In this document: positions 1 through 10,702 of the stretch, one piece after another
Layout of the letters: every line of letters begins with the position of its first letter
How positions within the stretch are numbered: the stretch's first letter is position 1
From: Sanghuangporus weigelae
Lineage: Eukaryota; Basidiomycota; Agaricomycetes; Hymenochaetales; Hymenochaetaceae
Direction: 5' to 3'
Assembly: GCA_033182465.1 (NCBI GenBank)
Contig: CP137321.1
Location: forward strand, 744,001-808,000
DNA length: 64,000 nt
Notes under the pieces: generated by a model
The model's input: the letters and a program-made list of their open reading frames with translations, nothing else
The model's database searches: none
What the model was told of the DNA's origin: nothing
Made by a program: the position numbers and the translations under genes

Positions 1-1034
1 GAATCCAGAGCCTGAAGTACATTAACATTAGAAGTCAGAGAGATCTAAACCTGTCCTGCTTACAACCTCGAAAGAGTATTGATATTGCAAGCCCTCGGAA
101 TTTGAATAAGGAAAAGAAGAATAAAGAATGTACCTTTGGTCAAAATATAAGATTACGACCCGTACGCTGGTATCTTCTGATGCAGGACAATTCAAACCTG
201 AGAGGTTTCAACAAATGTCATGAAGCAATCGATACTACCTACAACACTCCCACTTCATATCTCTTTTGAATGGTCGGAATACAAACCAGATGCGTAACAC
301 GAAACCAGTAAATATTCAAGAATCGAAAACCGCACAAATCTGCCCTATTGCGGAGACTGACGGATCTGATCAGCGAAATGAAAGCAGCAGAGTATCACTA
401 TCAGGCCAAATGATGACACCGTATAACGCTCATATGAGCCAACTACGAGTTCAAGTTATGTACTTGAATTGAGAGTTACTTCATGAGTCAGCTCTTCTGG
501 AAGCGTGGCTCTGACGAAAGCAGTGTTTTCGACTCAAGGTGAGGCAAACCCTGTGCCACAGCACTCAAGATATGAACAGCCGTGATATAACATCAGATCG
601 ATACCTTTACAGAAGATGAAAATGGTAGTAGACAAACGTGGACAAGAACAGTCTGGAAAATTATGCCTGCAAGCGTGGGATAAATAAACCATATACGGAA
701 ACTGTGGTGTTGGTGGTGACAGACTTGCTCCTTTCTCAGTGACTGACTGTCTTCTCCTCCTCGACTCTCAGCCCTCTACAGCTCCTTGTTGTTGATCACC
801 ATCGATACTTTTGCCTTTCTTTTTACTACCCACATACGACTCTTCGCCGATCCTTTTCCCTGCTCTTCATTCATCATCGTTTGTCGTCGTGTATTGACTT
901 CAGCTTTGTAACCCGCCACAGTTCCTCCGATCCCATCAAGTGTCTTGCTCCAGTCGTACGCATTCTATTTCATCACAGTCGAGCACTAATTCGTTGTAAT
1001 TACTGACTTCATTTCTTAACTTTGAAGGTCCAAG
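1..1034. other. Intergenic / 5' flank of the Barentsz-like gene
   Basis: I see no gene here. The longest ATG-started frame is 68 codons (266-472) and resembles nothing known. From about 720 to 1000 the + strand becomes strongly pyrimidine-rich, as is common in fungal core promoters and 5' leaders, so this part probably belongs to the downstream gene. Confidence 0.5.
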
Positions 1035-3626
1035 ATGTCTCCCGCTGTCGTCGTTTCTCAGTCGTCTCCAAGCACTTCAAAAGACCTAGCGAAGCCAACA
1101 CACCGTTCGGAGTCCGCGAAGGTACAGCCTCGTGCACACAAGACTAGAGTAAACAAAAGGCGGGCTAGGGCTAGGCGAGGCGTAGAGAGTGACGATGAGA
1201 TTGAGCGGGAGACAATGAGCGACGTGTCAGATACAGACGATGACCTTACACCGTCTGACTCTGCTTCCGATTCAGAGGCAGAATCCGAGTCCGAGTCGCT
1301 TGCCATGCATAACGGGCGACATCGTGCTGCGGATACCCCGAGCACGACACAGAGCCCCCCGCCTGGAGAGATCGCGGGGTCGAGTACGAAGTCAGACTTG
1401 GAAGCTGTCGATGCCTCTCAATCACCACCACGCTCTGCTCCTGCGTTCTTTAATGCAGGCAATGACTGGTCAGACATGGTAACGGCCGAAAATGTGAATG
1501 GTGCTGCACCACTTCCCGTTATCGATTTCTCTGAACTAGCTGCTGGTGAACCGCCACATCTGACTCCTCAGGACACGGAAGATGTCAAGGGAGAGGACAC
1601 GAGCACTCGGCACGGGACTGAACAGCCGCAGCGTGGCGGGAGTCCAAGTTCTCGTGGTGTGGGAGGTCGTTCTGCTAGACATGCTTACCAGCAGCGTTTG
1701 CAGTCCGATCCGTCTTTCGTACCGACTGTTGGAGAATTTTGGAGTCATGACGACAGACTCATGCAGAAGGATCTGCGAAGCTTAAGTGACTGGTGGAGAG
1801 GTCGTTGGCAAGGCCGAGGGCGTGGACGAGGAGGATTTATTGGGAGGGTCTTGCGCGGCCGTGGGCGAGGCGGCTTCTCTGGGGCTTCAAGACCTGTTGT
1901 ATCCAATGGTTCAGAGGATGAACTTCACAATCCGGGTGAAGATGCTCTGCAACCAGATCATACCGTTCCTCCAGTCGAGAAACCCTGGACACACGACGGA
2001 TTCGAAGAACTGAGGGCAAAGGAGGAGGAGCGCCGTGCGGTGCAAAAGCGTGCGGTAAAGCCTAGGCCTGGAACAAGGGGTATGGCGAACGGAACGCCCG
2101 CCTCACCGTCACGGGGCGGATTCGTCCCTCGTGGCCGTGGGTCATTCCGGGCAGCGTCGTCACCGACACCATCCCGCATGAGTTACATTCAACGACTTCG
2201 TTCCCAACCCGATCGTCCTTGGTTCACTATGAAGCCCGAGCATGTCTGGACAAAACAGTTTGAGGGCTTCTTGTTTTCCGAACCCTCTCTTAAGTCGAAG
2301 CACGGTAAACCTGCTAGTTATCGCGTTCATCTGCCCGGGAAGGATACGGAGATCATCCGTGCACCTGCTCCTGAACATGCTTCTGAGGATGCTTCGGAAC
2401 TGCGCTCTCAGCCTCCGTCAGAAATGACTGCGTTTACTGATGCTGGGTCTAGAATGATTGTGGTGAAGTTACCAATCGGTGATGACGTATTTGTCTCTGA
2501 AGAGTCGGTCAAGCTGCCGGAGTCAATCACCACTGCAGAGGATCTTCCTGTAGAGACGTCTATCCCCGGATCCTCGTTGCAGTTCTCAACTATCGAGCAG
2601 ACGGAGGGTACATATGTTCGCCCGGTGCAATCGGAACATGATCTTGTTCCCGCCCAATCTCTTGGACAAGGCGACGTGACGGCAACCCCGGCTCTCACGA
2701 GGGACAACTCGCTGAGCGAGAAATCCTTCGCAGATCTGAACGGCGTCTCGATGGAAGCAGAGCAGTCTGATTTGGAGACTGTCAAGCATGCTCCAGAAGC
2801 AATACCTGTGATACCTGTACCTATACCTCCGCCTCCCATTCAGACTTCCTTCCCCACTCCCTTGCAACCAACTCCGTCATACTCCCCAGCTCCGTATGGT
2901 TATCCTGCTTTGCCACCTGGTATCGCTGTCAACCAGCAGGGCTTTACATACGAAGTTGCTTCCGGTCGTCCTGTATATTTGCATTCTACCCCACCACCTC
3001 AAATTCCAATGTATAATCCACGCCCTATACCCTTTATTCCTGGACACATGCATCACCACTCACTGTCCGGTGACTTTATTCCGGGTCCGTCCACACCACC
3101 GATCAATGGCTTCATTGACCCATCGACCGGGCAGCCGTTTTTCCAGCTGCCACCTCAGAGTAGTAGTCGTATCGAAATTCGCGCGCCGAGCGACGCTAAC
3201 GATGGTCAAGCTCTAGTGAAGCGCGATCGTCGTCCATCGAATCTCCGAAGTGTAACAATGGCGGAGCAAAATGGCGAAGCCGGGCAAAATAGTGAGACGA
3301 ATCAGGAGCAGCAACAGTCATCGTCTTTCACGGGTCTTTCCGCATATGCTGAATATCCTCCTGCGCCGGAGTATTATCAGCCGGGAATGATTGGTGGGAT
3401 GGCTTCGCAACCTCCGTATCAGCCTTCTGAAGGTGCTGCCTCGATGTCACCTGGGAGTGAGGTACCGCCTCAGTCTCAACAGCCGTCGATTATGGGATAT
3501 CCGCCGTACCAGCATCAGTACTATTATCCGGAGCAGTACTACCCATACATCGAAATGCCTCAGCAGCCTGGTCAGTACGACCCGTACAATACGGACCCAC
3601 GTCAACAGCCTCCAGTGTATTACTAG
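1035..3626 (+). CDS. Barentsz/CASC3 (Btz-domain) exon-junction-complex protein
   Basis: Single-exon gene of 863 codons. The N-terminus is acidic and basic low complexity. At about residues 223-239 a stretch reading DPSFVPTVGEFWSHDDR matches the first half of the Btz (SELOR) domain, the peptide with which Barentsz/MLN51 grips eIF4A-III. A second Btz-like element, KPWTHDGFEELRAKEEE, follows at about 315-331 after an inserted RG-rich linker with several RGRGRG boxes. The C-terminal half is rich in Pro, Gln, Ser and Tyr and lacks recognisable folds. By family knowledge, Barentsz is a core component of the exon junction complex and acts in mRNA localisation, nonsense-mediated decay and translation, which fits a genome this rich in introns. 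The start is the first in-frame ATG after a pyrimidine-rich leader. The domain call rests on pattern memory, not an alignment; other RG-rich RNA-binding proteins are the alternative. Confidence 0.72.
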   Translation: MSPAVVVSQSSPSTSKDLAKPTHRSESAKVQPRAHKTRVNKRRARARRGVESDDEIERETMSDVSDTDDDLTPSDSASDSEAESESESLAMHNGRHRAADTPSTTQSPPPGEIAGSSTKSDLEAVDASQSPPRSAPAFFNAGNDWSDMVTAENVNGAAPLPVIDFSELAAGEPPHLTPQDTEDVKGEDTSTRHGTEQPQRGGSPSSRGVGGRSARHAYQQRLQSDPSFVPTVGEFWSHDDRLMQKDLRSLSDWWRGRWQGRGRGRGGFIGRVLRGRGRGGFSGASRPVVSNGSEDELHNPGEDALQPDHTVPPVEKPWTHDGFEELRAKEEERRAVQKRAVKPRPGTRGMANGTPASPSRGGFVPRGRGSFRAASSPTPSRMSYIQRLRSQPDRPWFTMKPEHVWTKQFEGFLFSEPSLKSKHGKPASYRVHLPGKDTEIIRAPAPEHASEDASELRSQPPSEMTAFTDAGSRMIVVKLPIGDDVFVSEESVKLPESITTAEDLPVETSIPGSSLQFSTIEQTEGTYVRPVQSEHDLVPAQSLGQGDVTATPALTRDNSLSEKSFADLNGVSMEAEQSDLETVKHAPEAIPVIPVPIPPPPIQTSFPTPLQPTPSYSPAPYGYPALPPGIAVNQQGFTYEVASGRPVYLHSTPPPQIPMYNPRPIPFIPGHMHHHSLSGDFIPGPSTPPINGFIDPSTGQPFFQLPPQSSSRIEIRAPSDANDGQALVKRDRRPSNLRSVTMAEQNGEAGQNSETNQEQQQSSSFTGLSAYAEYPPAPEYYQPGMIGGMASQPPYQPSEGAASMSPGSEVPPQSQQPSIMGYPPYQHQYYYPEQYYPYIEMPQQPGQYDPYNTDPRQQPPVYY

Positions 3627-4442
3627 GCTTAATTTCGATGAACTTCCTTTTATACTTTCTTCTTCGTTCTTCGTACATTTTAATAATTTTGATCCCTTCT
3701 CTTTTCTCCTCGCTTTGTTTTCTGTTTCGCCTCGCCTCGTCTACTTATGTCACAACTTTGTTTGCGCTCAAATTTGGGCTCTGTTTTGACTTTTCACACG
3801 CATCCTTATACAATCATACACCCTTTCGTCCACTCATCCACTCTTCTATCAATTGACTTCATCACATGCACGATACTTACTCATGATGTTCTCCGTTTCC
3901 TCCTCAATCTGCCTGTTTCTCAACTCGCTCGATTATTATTCTTTTTCCGCAATCGTGCTTTCTTGGATTTGATTCCAATACGGCCTGTATCCCCTTGCAG
4001 ACCTAAGCTGTATCACAACATGCTTTGTTTACGACCAATTTTCTTATGTCTTGGTGTTCATTCTGTAAAATAAAGAGTTTAAGTCCGGTAGAGTCGTGGT
4101 GACGTATGTGTTTGTAAGCCCACACTTTGTCACAGTTTTGTCACGCGTAGCTACAACACTTACATGTGTGACTTGCCTTTGTTTGCTCTCTCGTCACTTT
4201 GTCAGCGACCACCATCAACGGTCAACTCGCATTTGCTCACCGTCATCGTTCAATCCCACTGGTGATCTTGGTAAGTGGACAGCGACGTCGAGGACGTCGT
4301 TAAAACCATGATTGAACATTTTAACTAGCTTTAGCTCGCTTTTTACACTCTTTATCTCGCCTGGGCGCCCAGAGTCAGCCCGCCTGTAACCACACGCAAA
4401 GGTCGCAAGCCTCTCTACCACATTATCTGAGTCAATCACACC
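3627..4442. other. Intergenic: 3' UTR of the Barentsz-like gene, then the SUA7 promoter
   Basis: T-rich, no credible coding frame. A canonical AATAAA lies at 4069-4074, about 440 bp after the stop codon at 3626, and could be the polyadenylation signal of the upstream gene. The remaining 370 bp before the SUA7 ATG would hold its promoter and leader. Confidence 0.4.
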
Positions 4443-5573
4443 ATGGCATACGCGCAACCCTTCCCGCTTGCTGCACCACATCAGACTCAGCTTCCCAAAA
4501 ATGCTTACGGCCCAGATCTGGCAGTGCGCCTTGTCTGTCCAGAATGTCGTGACCCGAATCCGAACATTGTTGAGGAGTTCGGTAGTGGCGACCTTGTGTG
4601 TGGTAGTTGTGGACTTATTCTGGGTGACCGTGTCGTTGATACGCGGAGCGAATGGCGTGTAAGTATTATTCCTCAGTTGTCTCTTGTTTGAGAGAGCCAT
4701 TGATTTTACCACCATTTTTATGCGGCTTAGACATTTGCAAATGATGAGGGTGATGACCCCTCTCGTGTCGGAGCTGCTATTGACCCTTTGATGGAGGGTA
4801 TGGAACAGCTCGACACCGTTATCAGTTTCCGCGACGGCGGATCTGGAGTAGCGCGTGAACTGCAAAGGGCAGCATCACGCGCACAAAGCTCGCGCTCAGA
4901 GCGCAATTTGCTGCAGGCATTTCGCGACATCTCTAGTTGGTGCGACCAATTCTCGCTACCGAAGACGATTAGCGATATTGCGAAGCAGCTTTACAAGCGC
5001 GCGGACGAGGAAAAGTTGTTACGAGGCAAGAGTCTCGACGCGGTCATTGCCGCATGCATCTTTATCGCCTGTCGGCAGGCACACGTCCCACGCACGTTCC
5101 GCGAGATGTGTACTCTGACTCATGTGTCAAAGAAGACACTCGGTCAATGCTATAAGACACTTGAAAAGGCGTTTAATCTTGCCGCCGCCGGTTCGGGGAG
5201 CAACACGCAGAATTTGAAGCCAGATCCTTCTGCAACGACTACGAACCCGCAGGATCTCTTGGCTCGGTACTGCAACCATCTCGGCTTACCGCACTTAGTA
5301 CAGTCGACCGCTTCCGAGATCATCTCAACCGGAAAGGAGCACGCATTCACAGATGGGCGGAGTCCCATCTCGATTGCGAGCGGTTCGATTTACTTCACCA
5401 CGCAACTGCTCGGCATCCCGTTGACGATGAAGGATCTTTGCGATGTTGCTGGTGTCAGCGAGAGCACTGTGAAGTTAGTGTTTAGGATTTATTGCGACCA
5501 TCGGAAGGATGTGGTGAAGAAGGAGTGGCTGGATAACGGCAAGGCGAAATTGGATAGGTTACCGCCGTCGTAG
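4443..5573 (+). CDS. SUA7: Transcription initiation factor IIB (TFIIB), with an apparent 1-nt frameshift at the exon 2 boundary
   Basis: TFIIB bridges TBP-bound promoter DNA and RNA polymerase II. Exon 1 (4443-4658) encodes a zinc ribbon with CPEC and CGSC knuckles, followed by the B-reader motif DTRSEWR. After a GTAAGT intron, exon 2 carries GDDPSRVG, both cyclin-like repeats and a C-terminus ending at 5573. Joining exon 1 to the good acceptor TTAG at 4729 gives the expected Thr-Phe-Ala, but a run of four A (4738-4741) then shifts the frame, and the conserved NDEGDDPSRVG reads one base out. The only intron that keeps the given sequence open is 4659-4748 (acceptor GAG), which yields 346 residues (yeast Sua7 has 345) but deletes six residues of the TFxND segment. 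I think an extra A from sequencing or assembly is more likely than a real deletion. Convergent with RRS1. Confidence 0.93.
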
Positions 5574-5733
5574 CAGGCTTCTAGTCTTGCGGACGCTATT
5601 ATGTATATCAGAATACTTTTTTTGCTGGGCAATACATTTGGATTCCTAGCATAGACAAATCTAATGATAGTTAATCGTGAATGTGAAAGATCCAATAACA
5701 ACAAGGTTAAGCGAGAGGACCTGGATAGGATGC

Positions 5734-6953
5734 TCATCGCTTCCCAGACTTTGATTTTGAGCCTTTCTTCAAGCGCTTCGAGGACCTTTCTTGTGCCAAG
5801 GCGACGCTACCTTTGCCCTTGCTCGCATTACGAATCGCTTTCCGTACATTAAGTACATCATCACCTCCGCCTTTCCTCTTTCTGCCTGAACTATCGAGCT
5901 TGGAGATGAGAGCAAGTGATGCCTTCTTCTCCTCTTCGACAGAACGTTCTGTGGGATCGAACTATACAGCACCATCAGTATGGAATTTTGGCTAAAACCA
6001 GAAAAGTGAGATAACAGCCTGTCTACCTTTCGCTTAACACCACGAGATTTCTTCTCCCCTTCCAGTGTACGATCGAATTTCCCCATGCTGGCCGTACTTG
6101 CTCGAGTCGTTGCAAGTGTGCGCTCGATTTCGGATTTGCGAGATTCGCGCGTTGCAGCCGTAAGGTTTTGTAATTGTTGTTTCTCGTTCTTCGTTACGCG
6201 AGCTTTGCGAGCATCACGAAGTTCCTTCTCAGGATTGGCATTGACATCTGCAAGGACAGGGATTAGGTATGAGATAGAATATAAAGAATATGAAGGGAAG
6301 ATCAAGGTGACGGGAAGGGAGCAAAACCAGGGGAATTAAAGATAAACGTACCAGCATTCGCCTTAACTTCCGTAATCCACTGGCCTTCTCCTTCCTTGTT
6401 TTTCGCATCCTTCCCCCACCTCGCAACCCACTCTCCACGTTCTTCATCCCATACCTTACGGTCCTTGCGCTTCTTCTGTATACCCTTCGCAGCTGCAAAA
6501 CGTTCCCATTTAGTTGGTGCCTTGGGTTTGGGTAATGGCTTGGCACGAGGAAGGAGTGTTGTTGGCGGAGGGAGGAGCGTGAGTGGACCGTCTGATGTGG
6601 ACTGTGTCGGAAGTTGTAGGAGAGCGGAGAGGAGGACTTGCACGCCGTCTCGTGCCGTTGATTGAAGATGTGCTTCAAGCTCGCGACTTCGATACGGCGA
6701 CGAATGAAAAGTTGAGTACCATTCTTTGCGCTATCGAAGAGGTTATTACGCACTTGTGTTCCTCAGCAGGAATAGGGTTTGGGTCAGTAACCGTCAAGTA
6801 GCCAACATCAAGCTGCATTTGTATGTCTTTCTCAACGGGCACAGCATTACTACGGGATTAGATGATGAAATTCGTTCGTCTCATTCACGAAAGTAACATC
6901 CGAAGCACTTACTGACGCTCTGCTTGAGCTGCTAGTATCCCAGAGACATCCAT
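5734..6953 (-). CDS. RRS1: Ribosome biogenesis regulatory protein RRS1
   Basis: Rrs1 works with Rpf2 to load the 5S RNP into the pre-60S ribosome in the nucleolus. Exons on the minus strand: 6953-6913, 6849-6754, 6686-6352, 6247-6027 and 5961-5734, giving 306 residues. Recognisable family blocks in order are LDVGYLTVTDPNP (N-terminal), RDGVQVLL, LPRAKPLPKPKAPTKWERFA (the signature), GIQKKRKDRKVWDEERGEW and the region following a short intron, NANPEKELRDARKARVTKNEKQQ. The tail is lysine-rich, as expected for a nucleolar protein. Every intron is GT-AG and all phases agree. The start is the first ATG of a short leader exon. The gene is convergent with SUA7 (160 bp between stop codons). Confidence 0.93.
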
Positions 6954-7099
6954 GCTGTCGTAAAAGGTAAAGGACTGAAAAGTTTACAGAAGTTGCCTAT
7001 TATGGCTGAGTGTAAATAAATACAAATACAACGCCTACTTCTAATTTCTATCTATTTTTCACAAAGAACAACATCTTTTCGTATGATATCTGGGTCAGG

Positions 7100-8199
7100 T
7101 CAGGGAACAGTTGAAGTAGGCTGCAATATAGCAACCTCGCTCTTCGTCCCAAGTGCTCTCCATCCAGTTCCTGCTCCTTCTCCTTGCGAATTGCTTTTTG
7201 GAAGAGTACCGAGTGTCTTCGCTATGAAATTGGCATCCGTTAAGGGAGACAGGTCGTTTCTCTTGGGTAAGAACTAAGAAAGTACTTAATAAACAAGCTA
7301 AGGCCAACTAATAAAAATGCAATGACACACCATTTTGACAGCTTCATACGGAGCTTCCCAACCGCTTGATTCTCGGATAACTAGCGGAGGGGAGCTAGTG
7401 AATGAATGGTACAGTCGGGAGTCAAATGTACGGAAGAGTACGTTGTCTACACGGAGGGTGAAGCGCGAAAGGATGAAGATGCATCCTGGCATAACCCTCT
7501 ATCAAGCAGAACTGAGCATACCATCAGATCAGATCAGGATTCAAGAGACACCAACAATGCGAACGAGTAGATGCGATGATCCATTGTCATGCAACTCATC
7601 CTCGAAGAGAGGGATTTCAGCGTAAAAGAGGATCGGATCTGGTCTCGTCAACTCTGCGATTGGGATTGTGTGCGCTGGGTTATCTGTTTCTGCAGGGACA
7701 AATGTCGACTGCGTATCAGCTTTCTCGCCTTCGTGGCCTGCATATGCGGTGGTATATGTCCAGTCATACGATTTAGTAGGCACCGTCTTAGGCATCGGAA
7801 GTATCGATCCAGGTTCTGTCCTGCAAAGCTTTCAGCCTTGTTACTTCCTTCTATCCTAATGAGGGAGACGCACGCTCACCGACTCTTAAGCCACGCATCC
7901 GCATAGCCGACTTTAACAGCGCCATCTCCTGGTCCCAGTTCACCATTCTTCACTCCACGCAGTGCATTCTCAACATCGAAAGTATATGTCCAACCACTTG
8001 GATTATGGCGTAGCTCTAGCTTGTTGCGACCGAAAGTCATTTCTGGTAATGGGATGCCGAGGGACCGCTGAAGTGCGTCTGCTTCGGAGGCAAATACAAT
8101 AGGCCTTGTAGTTGTTGAGATGCTCCAGTCGTTGACATCGATCCTTCGGAAGCCGTTTTCTTCATGTATTGTATGTTTGGGGAGAGCCTCTGCGTTCAT
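7100..8199 (-). CDS. TIP41: TIP41-like protein (TOR/PP2A phosphatase regulator)
   Basis: Tip41 binds Tap42 or the PP2A-like catalytic subunits and relays TORC1 signals to type 2A phosphatases. Four exons on the minus strand (8199-7880, 7820-7556, 7498-7331, 7273-7100) give 308 residues. Family landmarks are LGIPLPEMTFGRNKLELRH with PSGWTYTF, then KSYDWTYTTAYAGH, IPLFEDELHDNG, the join RI/RVMPGCIFILSRFTLRVD across intron 2, and RLYH. The donor of intron 2 is an unusual GTTGGT, but it restores exactly the RIRVMP block expected in the family. The tail after KRNDLSPLTDANFIAKTL is short. The gene lies head-to-head with the dynein gene, with 202 bp between start codons. Confidence 0.92.
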
Positions 8200-8401
8200 T
8201 TTGTTTCGTGTATGTCGAGCAGATGTTAAGAACAAGAGATGATCGGGATGAATGAACAGTGAGAAATTGTTCCAACCGACGCGACGCGTCTTGCCGCCTC
8301 GAACTTCCTTTCATACACCTACTCGCACCGACGCACTTCCCTTGTATTACTCTCTTCAACTACAAGTCCGGCGGAAGTATAAGCTTTCTTTGCCTACATA
8401 A

Positions 8402-10403
8402 ATGCCTGTCGAAGACTCTCGACCAACTTCCCCAGAAGAACCGCCTCAAGACCTCTGGTCATCCATCCTCGACTCCGTATCCACCTCACGTTCCATCCCT
8501 TCCAAACAGATATTACTTCTAGGCGAACCATCTTCGGGTAAATCTACAATTACAGCTGCGCTCCTTAAGAAGCCATTGGTAGAAGATAAAGGGGAGCAGC
8601 ATGACTTTGCTGTTGGGTATGATTGGGCGGACGTGCGCGATGAAGCTGATGAAGGTGCGCTTGCTTTATATTCTCATAGTACTTTGAATTAAGGACTTAA
8701 TCTTTCGAGCAGATACTCTAGCACGACTGAGCGTGTATACCGTGCCGAGTTCTGCTTCGCCGCATCTAGCTCTTCTTCCGCACTTCGTTCCTCCGCGCAC
8801 GGCGCTACCCCACAGCGCAGTTATGATCGTGCTTGACTGGACAAAACCATGGACATTCGTCTCACAACTTCAGTTGTGGCTTGCTTGGATCGAAGCATGG
8901 GTGAAATGTGATGGTTCACGCGACCTTGAGGTCTTGCGAGAAGAAAACAGAGAAAGGCGTACGTTGTCCCAACCCCTGTATCCAGCCAATATACTTACAA
9001 CCCTTTGCTTTTTAAGTGCAATCCTATATTCAACGATACGCAGAGCCCAATTCGGATAGTATACCCACAATGTCAACTGTTAATGATACCCTCTTACCAC
9101 TCGGACCTGGGACCCTCACACACAATATATCTGGTGTACCGATTATTGTTGTCTGTGCGAAAGCAGACTTAATTGACGACCAGGGAGATCCTCTTGTAGG
9201 TGGCTCAGCTGGAATGGGTGGAATGGTCAAAGGCAAGGGAAGTGAATGGGAGGAACAGACGGATGGCATTATGCAAGTACTTCGGGTCATTTGCTTGAAG
9301 TGTAAGTTAGGGAAAAGGTTGATTACGGTTGAACCGTGCTAATTCAGGTTTCTGAATATAGATGGTGCTACCCTCTTTTACACGACTCAAACTCCCCAGA
9401 CTCTTCAACGGCTCCGACAGTATGCCTTACACATGCTCTTCGTACCTCCGGCTCCATCTCCTGGTCTCTCCTCGACTGAGTCCGTTGCCCTTCATCGCAA
9501 TCCATTCCCCTTTACCGAAAGGTCGAACACTCTTGATCGGGATCATATTCTCGTACCTATTGGCTGGGACAGCTGGGGCAAGATTGCTGTGCTGAGAGAC
9601 GGATTCGACGCAAAACTCTGGAACGATGCTTGGGAGAATGACTTGCAAGATGAATCGAACCCCAATGACGGTAAAGGAGCTGAACGCGGTGCGAAAGCAC
9701 TGTACGCGGACTTGGTACCAGACCGAGGAATTAAGGTAGGTCGTGGCTAAATCATTTTTCTGGGCGAAGGTATCTAATTGTCATCGAAGCCTCATCCTTT
9801 ACCACCGTTACTTGAGCCAATGCCTGAGCAGTCATTCCTCGCGAAACACTATGATGAAAATGCGAAGAAGGGCGATCGTGATCCCCGTGCGGCATTCCGG
9901 AATCAGAATGAAATGCCCGGGCAAATTGCAGCGGGCATCGTCGGGCCAATGGGCAGCAGCTCGTTCAATCTACCGAATGTCGAACGAGCACTTAGTGAAA
10001 TGGAAGGCGGCTTCTCGACTGGCGCGGCTGCTGATAGGAAGCCGGGAAGAAGAGTGAGAACCTTTCATTCGATGTCAGGTATCCGAATATTGAAAACGTG
10101 TTTCAGGACTTGCCAGCTCGCACGTCGAGCGGTTTAGCCAACTCAACTCTAGGACAGTCGACATCAAGCAGACCAGTAGGAGCTTCTGGCCTCGCGGGCG
10201 TGCCAGTTGCTCCTGCCGGGCAGAGTCAGCACGAGGTTTTGCAAAACTTCTTCCAGAGCTTGCTGAGCTCTCGAGGAGACCGTGGGGGAGCACGATCAGC
10301 GACACCATCTGCAAGCGCTCAGAACGGTCAGAGCAAACCAACCCAGAACGGTACAGATTCAGAAGCAGGAGAGCTCAATAGCTCCGGGAGCGGGACAGAA
10401 TAG
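8402..10403 (+). CDS. Cytoplasmic dynein light intermediate chain
   Basis: A subunit of the dynein motor that attaches cargo adaptors and stabilises the heavy chain. Exons 8402-8654, 8713-8958, 9017-9301, 9362-9735, 9790-10053 and 10107-10403 give 572 residues. A Ras-like fold begins with the P-loop GEPSSGKST (residues 41-49), followed by DFAVGYDWADVRDE, VMIVLDWTKPWTF, GVPIIVVCAKADL (the guanine-specificity-like strand), GATLFYTTQ, and IGWDSWGKI, the block common to DLICs. The C-terminal part is Ser/Gly-rich and disordered, and carries the segment HEVLQNFFQSLLS, which resembles the short amphipathic helix DLICs use to bind adaptors. All splice sites are GT-AG and in phase. A pentanucleotide repeat lies in the 3' flank. 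Confidence 0.9.
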
Positions 10404-10427
10404 TGGTTGGTTTCTAGCGTCCATGCT

Positions 10428-10455
10428 GTTTTGTTTTGTTTTGTTTTGTTTTTTG
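10428..10455 (+). repeat. (TTTTG)n microsatellite
   Basis: Four to five tandem TTTTG units end in a T6G stretch, starting 25 bp after the dynein light intermediate chain stop codon, presumably in its 3' UTR. No other feature is visible between there and 10702. Confidence 0.9.
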
Positions 10456-10702
10456 AGTGCATTTAGAGTTGGTGGACATGCATGCCCATTTCGGTTTACA
10501 ATTGAATTGATTATGTGGTTCCCCTTTGGTATTGTTGTACTCCTATTGTGGGTCCCTAGTCACGAGGCTGTGTAAGCAACGGAAAATTCTCACGGTGTCA
10601 TTCAGGGCCGCGCGACGGGTTTCGCCCATGGAAATCTCCCAGGAGACGAAACCACCAGAGACGAGACGAAACCATCTCTTGCTTCCTACCATATAAGCTC
10701 CC

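Noticed and set aside
2408-2839. A 143-codon antisense frame inside the Barentsz-like gene
   Set aside because: Biased codon composition of the sense gene explains the open antisense frame; it has no familiar sequence.
10690-10697. TATA-like ATATAAG before the gene at 10703
   Set aside because: It lies less than 12 bp before the proposed ATG, too close to act as a TATA box unless translation starts further downstream.
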